DNA of 7,141 nt from Thermopetrobacter sp. (lineage in GTDB: Bacteria; Pseudomonadota; Alphaproteobacteria; Rhizobiales; Aestuariivirgaceae). Both the position numbers and the translations under genes were made by a program. Shown in pieces: positions 1-5,559 of this stretch. The number at the start of each line of letters is the position of its first letter. Within the stretch, counting starts at the first letter, position 1. The notes below the pieces were generated by a model that was not told where the DNA came from, made no database searches, and was given only the letters and a program-made list of their open reading frames with translations. Where the stretch lies: positions 1-7,141 of the forward strand of contig DRPD01000144.1 of NCBI GenBank assembly GCA_011374735.1, read 5' to 3'.

Positions 1-158
1 TCACCTCCGGCGGCCTCGTCGGCAAGGTGGCGAAGGTGAACGGCGACGAGCTGACCGTGGAGATCGCCCCGGAGCTGAAGGTGAAGGTGCTGCGCGGCTA
101 CGTCGCCGACGTGCGCGCCAAGGGCCAGCCGGCCAGGGCGGGCGGCGAGGGCGAATGA
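1..158 (+). CDS. yajC: YajC, Sec translocase accessory subunit (3' end only)
   Basis: Only the last 51 codons are present; the reading frame starts at base 3 and ends with TGA at 156-158. The visible protein begins TSGGLVGKVAKV and runs through a VEIAPELKVKVLRGYVADV stretch to a short polar tail. This matches the C-terminal cytoplasmic domain of YajC, which follows a single N-terminal membrane helix that lies outside the window. YajC binds SecD-SecF and forms the SecDF-YajC accessory complex of the SecYEG preprotein channel. The gene lies 41 nt before secD on the same strand, the usual arrangement, so co-transcription is expected. The assignment rests on the short TSGG...VEIA motif together with the gene order, and I am confident in it. 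Confidence 0.9.
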   Translation, partial: TSGGLVGKVAKVNGDELTVEIAPELKVKVLRGYVADVRAKGQPARAGGEGE

Positions 159-199
159 GGCATTCCTGACGAACGCCTACGACATGCGGGCTTGAGCGG

Positions 200-1816
200 A
201 TGTTTCGCATCACCTGGTTCAAGGTTCTGAGCATTTTCGGCGTGGTCCTGCTGGGCCTGCTGTTCGCGCTGCCCAACGCGCTGCCGCCGCAGGTGCGCGA
301 CGCGCTGCCCGATTTCCTGCCCAAGCGCACCGTGGTGCTGGGGCTCGACCTGCAGGGCGGCTCGCATCTGCTGTGGGAGGTGGACAGAAAAGAGCTCACG
401 AAGACCCTGACCACCCAGCTGCGCGGCGACGTGCGCCAGAGCCTGTGGCAGGAGAACAAGATCCGCCACAGGTTGCAGGTGCGCAAGGACGGCGCGGTCA
501 TCGTCACCATCACCGATCCCGCCAAGGTGGAAAAAGCGGCCGAGGTGCTGCGCAAGCTGGCCCGGCCGGTCGATGTGGGTTTCTTCGCCACCGGCGTGCA
601 ACGCGCCGAAATCGATGTCGAACGCGACGGCAACCGCTTCATCCTGAAGTTTTCCGAAACCGGCCTCAACGCCCGCATCCGCCGCGCCGTGGAGCAGGCC
701 ATCGAGGTGATCCGCCGCCGCCTCGACGAGTTGGGCATGACCGAGGCCACCATCCAGCAACAGGGGCCGGAGCGCATCATCGTGCAGGCGCCGGGCATGC
801 GCGATCCCTCCCGCCTGAAGAAGGCCATCGGCCAGACCGCCCGGCTGACCTTCCAGCTGCTGTGCGACGCGCAGCCGCAACCGGGCGTGACCAGCCAGCG
901 CCCGCCGGCCGGTTGCGCCGCCTATCCGGACACCAACAACCCCAACACCGTCTACTGGGTGAAGACGGCGCGCCGCGCCACCGTGGAGGGGGCCGATCTG
1001 GTGGACGCCCAGCCGGCCTTCGACGGCCAGACCGGCGAACCCATCGTCACCTTCCGGTTCAATCAGAAGGGGGCCTTGCGCTTCGGCCGCCTGACCCAGG
1101 CCAACGTCGGCAAGCCGTTCGCCATCATCCTTGACAACAAGGTGGTGTCCGCCCCGGTCATCCAATCGCCCATTCTGGGCGGCACCGGCCAGATCTCCGG
1201 GCGTTTCTCCGTGGAGGAGACGAAGCTGCTGGCGGTGATCCTGCGCTCCGGCGCGCTGCCGGCCAAGCTGACCATCGTCGAGGAACGTTCCGTCGGGCCG
1301 TCGCTCGGCTCCGACTCCATCCGCGCCGGCGTCACCGCCGCCATCGTCGGGCTGATCGCCGTGCTGCTGTTCATGCTCGTCACCTACGGATGGTTCGGGA
1401 TCATCGCCGACCTCGCCCTGCTGGCCAACCTCGGCATGCTCATCGGCCTGTTGTCATTGTTCGGCGCCACGCTGACCTTGCCGGGCATCGCCGGCATCGT
1501 GCTCACCCTGGGCATGGCGGTGGACTCCAACGTGCTGGTGTTCGAGCGCGTGCGCGAGGAGGCGCGCCGCGGCCGCAGCGTGCTCAACGCCCTGGAGACC
1601 GGGTTCTCGCGCGCCTTCGCCACCATCCTGGACGCCAACATCACCACCCTGATCGCCGCCGTGGTGCTCTACGGGCTGGGCTCCGGCCCGGTGCGCGGCT
1701 TCGCCGTCACCCTGGGCGTCGGCATCGTCACCACCGTGTTCACCGCCTATACCCTGACCCGGCTGCTGGTCGCCCTGTGGGTGCGCGCCCGGCGGCCCAG
1801 GGCGCTGCCCATCTGA
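200..1816 (+). CDS. secD: Protein translocase subunit SecD
   Basis: SecD, 538 aa, is an inner-membrane subunit of the Sec export machine. With SecF it uses the proton gradient to pull preproteins out on the periplasmic side of SecYEG. In order: a first membrane helix at about residues 7-27; the family signature GLDLQGGSHL from residue 48; a large periplasmic domain (about 60-375) ending in the conserved RSGALPAKLTIVEERSVGPSLG block (350-370); then a cluster of five helices from about 376 to 528. The fourth-helix motif GIAGIVLTLGMAVDSNVLVFER (429-450) carries Asp442, equivalent to the Asp needed for proton coupling in characterised SecD proteins. The length is normal for alphaproteobacteria and shorter than the roughly 615 aa E. 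coli protein. An insertion at about 221-252 holds the only two cysteines (222 and 239). The ATG at 200 is the only reasonable start, but its Shine-Dalgarno is weak (GAG 3 nt upstream). secF follows 10 nt after the stop. Confidence 0.97.
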   Translation: MFRITWFKVLSIFGVVLLGLLFALPNALPPQVRDALPDFLPKRTVVLGLDLQGGSHLLWEVDRKELTKTLTTQLRGDVRQSLWQENKIRHRLQVRKDGAVIVTITDPAKVEKAAEVLRKLARPVDVGFFATGVQRAEIDVERDGNRFILKFSETGLNARIRRAVEQAIEVIRRRLDELGMTEATIQQQGPERIIVQAPGMRDPSRLKKAIGQTARLTFQLLCDAQPQPGVTSQRPPAGCAAYPDTNNPNTVYWVKTARRATVEGADLVDAQPAFDGQTGEPIVTFRFNQKGALRFGRLTQANVGKPFAIILDNKVVSAPVIQSPILGGTGQISGRFSVEETKLLAVILRSGALPAKLTIVEERSVGPSLGSDSIRAGVTAAIVGLIAVLLFMLVTYGWFGIIADLALLANLGMLIGLLSLFGATLTLPGIAGIVLTLGMAVDSNVLVFERVREEARRGRSVLNALETGFSRAFATILDANITTLIAAVVLYGLGSGPVRGFAVTLGVGIVTTVFTAYTLTRLLVALWVRARRPRALPI

Positions 1817-1821
1817 GGAGG
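1816..1821 (+). promoter_or_regulatory. Strong Shine-Dalgarno of secF
   Basis: AGGAGG ends 5 nt before the secF ATG at 1827, and its first base is the last base of the secD stop codon. It is a perfect anti-16S match, in contrast to the weak site before secD. SecF is therefore probably translated efficiently by independent initiation as well as by coupling to secD. Confidence 0.8.
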
Positions 1822-1826
1822 CGACC

Positions 1827-2765
1827 ATGGCCATCATTCCGCTCAAGCTGGTGCCGGAGAACACGCACATCCACTTCATGCGCTATGCGCGTGCCGCCAT
1901 CATCGCCTCCACCATCGCCATCCTCGTGTCGCTGGCCGGGGCCTTCCTGTGGGGGCTCAACTTCGGCATCGACTTCAAGGGCGGCACGCTGATCGAGATC
2001 CGCACGCCCGAGAAGGCCGACATCGCCGCCTTGCGCAAAAAGATCGGTGAATTGGGACTGGGCAGTTTCGAGTTGCAGGAGTTCGGCGATCCGCGCGACA
2101 TCCTGATCCGCTTCGAAACCCAGAAGGGAGGTGAAAAGGCGCAGCAGAACGCCATCAACAAGGTCAAGCAGGCGTTGGGCGACAGCGTCGAATACCGCCG
2201 CGTGGAGGTCGTCGGCCCGAAGGTGTCCGGCGAGCTGACCCGCAGCGGGCTGATCGCCGTGCTCACCGCGCTGCTGGGCGTGATGATCTACATCTGGTTT
2301 CGCTTCGAATGGCAGTTCGCGCTGGGCGCGGTGGCCTCGCTGACCCACGACGTGCTGCTCACCATCGGCCTGTTCGCCTTCACCCGCATGGAGTTCAACC
2401 TGTCCATCATCGCCGCCATCCTCACCATCGTCGGCTATTCGCTGAACGACACCGTGGTGGTCTATGACCGCATCCGCGAGAACATGCGCCGCTACAAGAA
2501 GAAGTCGCTGGCCGAGCTGATCGACCTGTCGCTCAACGAGATGCTCTCGCGCACGGTGCTCACCTCCGTGTCCACGGCGCTGGCCCTGCTGGCCCTGTAT
2601 TTCCTGGGCGGCGAGGTGATCCGCGGTTTCACCTTCACCATGCTGTGGGGCGTGTTCATCGGCACCTATTCATCCATCTTCATCGCCGCGCCGATCCTCA
2701 TCTGGCTGGGCGCGCGGCTGTTCGCGGCGGAAGACAAGGCGCGCCCTTCCACCGAAACGCCGTGA
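1827..2765 (+). CDS. secF: Protein translocase subunit SecF
   Basis: SecF, 312 aa, is the partner of SecD in the inner membrane. It has one N-terminal helix (about 22-43), then the signature GIDFKGGTLIEI from residue 47, a short periplasmic domain (about 54-135) and five further helices from about 138 to 300. The WFRFEWQFALGAVASLTHD block (157-175) and the GYSLNDTVVVYDRIREN motif (203-219) are the hallmarks of SecF; the latter contains Asn207-Asp208 in the helix that pairs with SecD's proton-coupling helix. The ILTIVGYS...SRTVLTSVSTALALLALYFLGGEVIRGF order (198-268) is complete, so the gene looks intact. The start is fixed by the AGGAGG site. It ends in a short charged, Pro/Thr-containing cytoplasmic tail. 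The next gene starts 7 nt after the stop, implying one transcript with yajC-secD. Confidence 0.97.
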   Translation: MAIIPLKLVPENTHIHFMRYARAAIIASTIAILVSLAGAFLWGLNFGIDFKGGTLIEIRTPEKADIAALRKKIGELGLGSFELQEFGDPRDILIRFETQKGGEKAQQNAINKVKQALGDSVEYRRVEVVGPKVSGELTRSGLIAVLTALLGVMIYIWFRFEWQFALGAVASLTHDVLLTIGLFAFTRMEFNLSIIAAILTIVGYSLNDTVVVYDRIRENMRRYKKKSLAELIDLSLNEMLSRTVLTSVSTALALLALYFLGGEVIRGFTFTMLWGVFIGTYSSIFIAAPILIWLGARLFAAEDKARPSTETP

Positions 2766-2772
2766 GGCCGCC

Positions 2773-3141
2773 ATGCGCCGCCTGTGGCCGCAACCGGTGG
2801 CCCTGACGGGCTATGGCGACGGCGCCTTCCGCTTCGGCGCCGGCATGCGCCATGAAGGCGGCCTGTGCATCCTGCCCGACGGCGTTTACGACTGGCCGCA
2901 CACCCGTCTTGAGGAGCTGACCGTGCATGCCTTCGCGGCCGGGCTGGCGGCGCCGCAGACGGCCTTCATTCTGTTCGGCGCCGGCGAGAGGCACATCGCG
3001 CCGCCCGATTGGCTGATGCGCGCCGCCATCGCCGCCGGCATGGGGCTGGAGGTGATGACCACCGCGGCGGCTCTCAGAACCTACAACGTGTGCTTCGACG
3101 AGCGCCGCCCGCCGGCCACCTTCCTGCTGCCGGTGAGATGA
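2773..3141 (+). CDS. Mth938/DUF498 (NDUFAF3-like) domain protein
   Basis: This 122 aa soluble protein is a single Mth938-type domain (Pfam DUF498/DUF598 family), with no signal peptide or membrane helix. Family marks: the GDGAFRFGAGMRHEGGLCILPDG beginning (15-37), Asp40-Trp41, the FGAGE turn (68-72), and the most conserved block EVMTTAAALRTYNV (93-106), followed by a hydrophobic end FLLPVR. The human homologue NDUFAF3 is an assembly factor for respiratory complex I. The bacterial function is not settled, so I give no gene symbol. It starts 7 nt after the secF stop with GAGG 5 nt before the ATG, so it is probably the last gene of the sec operon. In many alphaproteobacteria this gene follows secF; there a squalene/phytoene-synthase-family gene often comes next, and it is absent here. 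Confidence 0.88.
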   Translation: MRRLWPQPVALTGYGDGAFRFGAGMRHEGGLCILPDGVYDWPHTRLEELTVHAFAAGLAAPQTAFILFGAGERHIAPPDWLMRAAIAAGMGLEVMTTAAALRTYNVCFDERRPPATFLLPVR

Positions 3142-3212
3142 TACCAACGATCCCCTTGCCCCTGGCGGTGAAGTTGCGCTGATATCATCCTGTCGAAGGA
3201 AGGAGCGAGACG
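3142..3212 (+). promoter_or_regulatory. Possible promoter region and RBS of mce-azlCD
   Basis: This 71 nt gap separates the sec operon from the epimerase gene and is the widest gap on the plus strand before 4672. It contains TTGCCC at 3156-3161 and TATCAT (5 of 6 matches to TATAAT) at 3183-3188, but the spacer is 21 nt, too long for a normal sigma-70 promoter. Alternative pairings match poorly. A good Shine-Dalgarno, AAGGAG at 3200-3205, sits 7 nt before the ATG at 3213. I see no hairpin with a T-run that would end the sec transcript, so read-through is possible. Confidence 0.3.
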
Positions 3213-3617
3213 ATGATCGGCCGGCTCAATCATGTCGCTATCGCGGTGCCCGACCTGGCCGCCGCGGCGCAAACCTACCGCGCCATGCTGGGCGCGGAGG
3301 TGTCCGAGCCGCTGGACCAGCCCGAACACGGCGTGCGGGTGGTGTTCGTCAACCTGCCCAACACGAAGATCGAGCTGCTTCAGCCGCTGGGCGACGATTC
3401 GCCGATCGCCAATTTCCTGAAGCGCCACCCGGCTGGCGGCATCCACCACGTGTGCTACGAGGTGGCCGACATCATCGCGGCGCGCGATCACCTGAAGGCG
3501 CGAGGCGCGCGCATCCTGGGCGACGGTGAGCCGAAGATCGGCGCCCACGGCAAGCCGGTGCTGTTCCTGCACCCGAAGGACTTCAACGGCACCCTGATCG
3601 AGCTGGAGCAGGTCTAG
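3213..3617 (+). CDS. mce: Methylmalonyl-CoA epimerase (VOC fold)
   Basis: This 134 aa protein interconverts (2S)- and (2R)-methylmalonyl-CoA between propionyl-CoA carboxylase and the B12-dependent mutase, in the breakdown of valine, isoleucine, threonine and odd-chain acids. Some alphaproteobacterial homologues also epimerise ethylmalonyl-CoA. It consists of two paired beta-alpha-beta-beta-beta (glyoxalase/VOC) modules. The first strand LNHVAIAVPDL (5-15) and the matching strand IHHVCYEV (77-84) carry the metal ligands, by family alignment His7 and His79, with Gln57 (IELLQPL) and Glu130 (TLIELEQ) completing the site. The KIGAHGKPVLFLHPKDFNGTLIEL end is typical of this enzyme rather than of glyoxalase I. 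Length and start are normal, with AAGGAG 7 nt before the ATG. The azlC start codon directly follows its TAG stop. Confidence 0.92.
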   Translation: MIGRLNHVAIAVPDLAAAAQTYRAMLGAEVSEPLDQPEHGVRVVFVNLPNTKIELLQPLGDDSPIANFLKRHPAGGIHHVCYEVADIIAARDHLKARGARILGDGEPKIGAHGKPVLFLHPKDFNGTLIELEQV

Positions 3618-4343
3618 GTGAAGGTGGCGCGCGCCTACGAATGGTCATTCGCCGCCGCCGGGGCGCGCCGCGCCCTGTCGCTGGCCGGGTTGGTCATGGC
3701 GCTCTCCTTCGCCGGCTTCGGGGCCATGCTGCGTGCCTTGCATCTGCCGCTGTGGCCGGGACTGCTCAGCACCATCTTCGTCTGGGCGCTGCCGGGCCAG
3801 GTGGTGATGGTGGAAGGACTGGCCGCCGGCCTGCCGCTGCCGCTGGTCGCCGCCGCCGTGACCCTGACGGCGGTGCGCCTGATGCCGATGGTGGTGCTGG
3901 TGCTGGCCCGCGCCCGGCTGCCCGGCGCCTCCGCATGGCCCGCATGGTGGGCGGCCCATTACATCGCCGCCACGGTGTGGATCGTCTCCGACATGCATCT
4001 CGATGCCGTGCCGCGCCCCGGCCGTCTGCCATGGGTGATCGGGCTGGGCACGGCGCTGCTGACCGGCATGGTGGCGGCCACCGCCACCGGCTATCTGCTG
4101 GCCGGCCGCCTGCCGGTGGCGCTGGCCGCCACGCTGGTGCTGTTCACTCCGGCCTTCTTCTTCATCGCCTTGCTCGACGGCGCGCGCCACCGCGCCGACT
4201 GGCTGGCCATCGCCGCCGGGGCGCTGGCCGGGCCGGCGCTGCGCATCGTCTGGCCGGGCTTCGACATGCTGCTGGCCGGCCTTGGCGGCGGCACCCTGGC
4301 CTTTCTGATCGGCCGCCTGGGGCGGGGCAGGGCCGGGCGATGA
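3618..4343 (+). CDS. azlC: AzlC family amino acid exporter, large subunit
   Basis: This 241 aa, very hydrophobic inner-membrane protein is of the AzlC/YgaZ/BrnF type. With its small partner it exports branched-chain amino acids (and methionine in corynebacteria) in characterised members; the substrate here is unproven. The first helix region FAGFGAMLRALHLPLWPGLL (31-50) is followed by VWALPGQVVMVEGLAAGLPL (55-74), which corresponds to the family's pore-side segment, where many relatives have AGASQ instead of ALPGQ. Then come VTLTAVRLMPMVVLVLA (81-97) and further helices at about 112-125, 137-162, 165-185 and 195-232. The start is GTG at 3618, directly against the mce stop, with GGAGCAGG about 5 nt upstream inside mce; another GTG at 3624 is a possible start. 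It overlaps azlD by 4 nt (ATGA). Tight packing suggests translational coupling with both neighbours. Confidence 0.85.
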   Translation: MKVARAYEWSFAAAGARRALSLAGLVMALSFAGFGAMLRALHLPLWPGLLSTIFVWALPGQVVMVEGLAAGLPLPLVAAAVTLTAVRLMPMVVLVLARARLPGASAWPAWWAAHYIAATVWIVSDMHLDAVPRPGRLPWVIGLGTALLTGMVAATATGYLLAGRLPVALAATLVLFTPAFFFIALLDGARHRADWLAIAAGALAGPALRIVWPGFDMLLAGLGGGTLAFLIGRLGRGRAGR

Positions 4344-4672
4344 CGACGATCCCCACCACCACCTTCCTGCTGGCCCTGGCGCTGGCCGTGCCGGCCACGG
4401 CGGTGTGGCGCCTGCTGGGCGCGCTGCTGGCCCGGCGCATCGATGCGGACGGCGTGGCGCTGCAATGGGTGCGGGCGGTGGCGGTGGCGCTGGTGGCGGC
4501 GCTGGTCGCCAACATCATCGTCCACCCGGCCGGATTCCTGGCCGCAACCACGCTGGCCGAACGTCTCACGGCGATGATGGCCGGCACGGTCATCTGGGCC
4601 GTCAGCCGCCGGGTGGAGCTCGCCGTCCTGCTGGCCGCCGTGGTGTTTTTCGGATTGCAGACGCTGTGGTGA
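4340..4672 (+). CDS. azlD: AzlD family amino acid exporter, small subunit
   Basis: This 110 aa membrane protein is the small partner of AzlC (as YgaH is to YgaZ, or BrnE to BrnF). It has an N-terminal helix (about 7-30), a short RRIDADG loop with a second helix rich in Ala/Val (about 43-62, VRAVAVALVAALVANII), and two C-terminal helices (about 74-90 and 93-108) ending ...FFGLQTLW. The start at 4340 is set by the ATGA overlap with the azlC stop and by length. The same frame is open far upstream, to 3641, but that part is the shadow of azlC. Base composition is extreme, with GTGGCG-type runs at 4475-4505 encoding Val/Ala. The stop at 4670-4672 is only 3 nt from the end of the convergent bpt gene, leaving no room for a terminator between them. 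Confidence 0.87.
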   Translation: MTTIPTTTFLLALALAVPATAVWRLLGALLARRIDADGVALQWVRAVAVALVAALVANIIVHPAGFLAATTLAERLTAMMAGTVIWAVSRRVELAVLLAAVVFFGLQTLW

Positions 4673-4675
4673 TGC

Positions 4676-5428
4676 TCAGCGGCCGATGCGCACCCATTGA
4701 TTGTCGATCAGCCGGTCCTGCGGCAGAAAGCGCGCCTTGTAGTCCATCTTGGCCGACCCCGGCACCCAGTAGCCCAGATAGACGTATGGCAAGCCCATGC
4801 GCCGCGCCCGCTCCACGTGTTCGAGAATCATGTGGGTGCCCGGCGAGCGCGCCCGCGCATCGGGATCGTAGAACGAATAGATCATCGACAACCCGTCATC
4901 GTGCACGTCGGTGAGCGCGCAGGCCAGCAGCGCCCCGCGCCGCGCGTCCGGCGCCGGCATCGACGGCCGCGGGCGGCGCCGGTAGGTCACCAGCCTGGTA
5001 TCGACGAACGTCTCCTCCACCATGGCGGTGAAATCCTGCACCGTCATGCCGGCCATGGAGCCGTCGCCGTGGCGGTGGTCGATATAGCGGCGGAACAGCT
5101 CGTAATGCTCCATCGTCACCTTCGGCGGCGCGAACTCACCGATCAGATCGGCGTTGCGCCGCCGGATCTTGCGCATGGTGCGCGACGGCGCGAAGTCATC
5201 CACCGGGATGCGCACCGGCACGCAATTCTGACAACCCTCGCAGGCCGGGCGATAGGCGATGTTCTGTGAGCGGCGAAAGCCGGTCCTGGTCAGCAGGTCG
5301 TTCAGCTCCGAAGCCTCGAAGCTCACCAGATGGGTGAACACCTTGCGCTCCACGCGCCCGGGCAGATAGGCGCACTTGCCCTCCGAGGTGATGAAGAATT
5401 GCGGGAACGTCTGCCGCTCGACGCTCAT
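4676..5428 (-). CDS. bpt: Aspartate/glutamate leucyltransferase (L/R-transferase)
   Basis: This 250 aa cytoplasmic enzyme transfers leucine from Leu-tRNA to proteins with N-terminal Asp or Glu, creating N-degrons for ClpS/ClpAP. It resembles eukaryotic arginyltransferase ATE1 and is often labelled so. The N-terminal domain begins MSVERQTFPQFF and contains YRPACEGCQNCVPVRIPV (59-76), with Cys63, Cys66 and Cys69. The C-terminal acetyltransferase-like fold includes LTDVHDDGLSMIYSFYDPD (172-190), the THMILEHVERARRMGLPYVYLGYWVPGS segment (198-225) and KMDYKARFLP (227-236), all family hallmarks. An unusual Arg/Pro-rich stretch lies at 150-164. The ATG at 5428 is chosen by homology; an in-frame ATG at 5575 would run into the divergent neighbour. 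The RBS GGGAG lies 11 nt upstream, a loose spacing, inside a G-run leader. The gene is transcribed towards azlD. Confidence 0.92.
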   Translation of the reverse strand: MSVERQTFPQFFITSEGKCAYLPGRVERKVFTHLVSFEASELNDLLTRTGFRRSQNIAYRPACEGCQNCVPVRIPVDDFAPSRTMRKIRRRNADLIGEFAPPKVTMEHYELFRRYIDHRHGDGSMAGMTVQDFTAMVEETFVDTRLVTYRRRPRPSMPAPDARRGALLACALTDVHDDGLSMIYSFYDPDARARSPGTHMILEHVERARRMGLPYVYLGYWVPGSAKMDYKARFLPQDRLIDNQWVRIGR

Positions 5429-5441
5429 GGACCGATGAACT

Positions 5442-5468
5442 CCCTGCCTGCCCCTTTGCCCCTTGCCC
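5442..5468 (-). other. Putative G-quadruplex motif in the bpt leader
   Basis: Read on the minus strand, the 27 nt before the bpt start contain four G-runs, GGG, GGGG, GGGG and GGG, separated by CAA, CAAA and CAGGCA. This fits the standard motif of four runs of at least three G with loops of 1-7 nt. The last run belongs to the only Shine-Dalgarno candidate (GGGAG, 5440-5444). If the promoter proposed at 5475-5503 is right, the transcript would begin at about the first G-run. Folding in RNA or in the template duplex is a prediction, not shown. Confidence 0.5.
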
Positions 5469-5474
5469 TTGCCG

Positions 5475-5503
5475 ATATTACTGCGCAAACTGCCGGTGGG
5501 CAA
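5475..5503 (-). promoter_or_regulatory. Candidate sigma-70 promoter of bpt
   Basis: On the minus strand TTGCCC (5503-5498) is followed after exactly 17 nt by TAATAT (5480-5475). The -35 matches TTGACA at 4 of 6 positions and the -10 matches TATAAT at 4 of 6, with ideal spacing. Transcription would start near 5468, giving a leader of about 40 nt. For the divergent gene at 5560 I find no comparably good plus-strand promoter in the same 131 nt gap. Confidence 0.4.
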
Positions 5504-5559
5504 CGACTGGCCGCGCTTGGCCACGATCCTTTTCCACCATTGCAAAGAGGGCGGCGCAG

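Noticed and set aside
184..195. Three-codon upstream ORF (MRA) just before secD
   Set aside because: It is reminiscent of leader peptides that control secDF in Vibrio, but it is far too short, has no ribosome-binding site and shows no stem-loop around the secD start.
98..1165. Long open frame (355 codons) on the minus strand opposite secD
   Set aside because: The protein is low in recognisable motifs and rich in Gly/His/Gln/Ala, as expected for the reverse of a GC-rich gene. secD on the plus strand is unmistakable.
3641..4339. Upstream extension of the azlD frame to 343 codons
   Set aside because: The extension is Arg/Gly/Pro-rich shadow sequence of azlC. AzlD proteins are about 100-110 aa and the ATGA overlap marks the true start.
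4697..5269. Plus-strand open frame of 190 codons opposite bpt
   Set aside because: It is His/Arg/Val-rich with no recognisable domain, and a conserved gene occupies the other strand.
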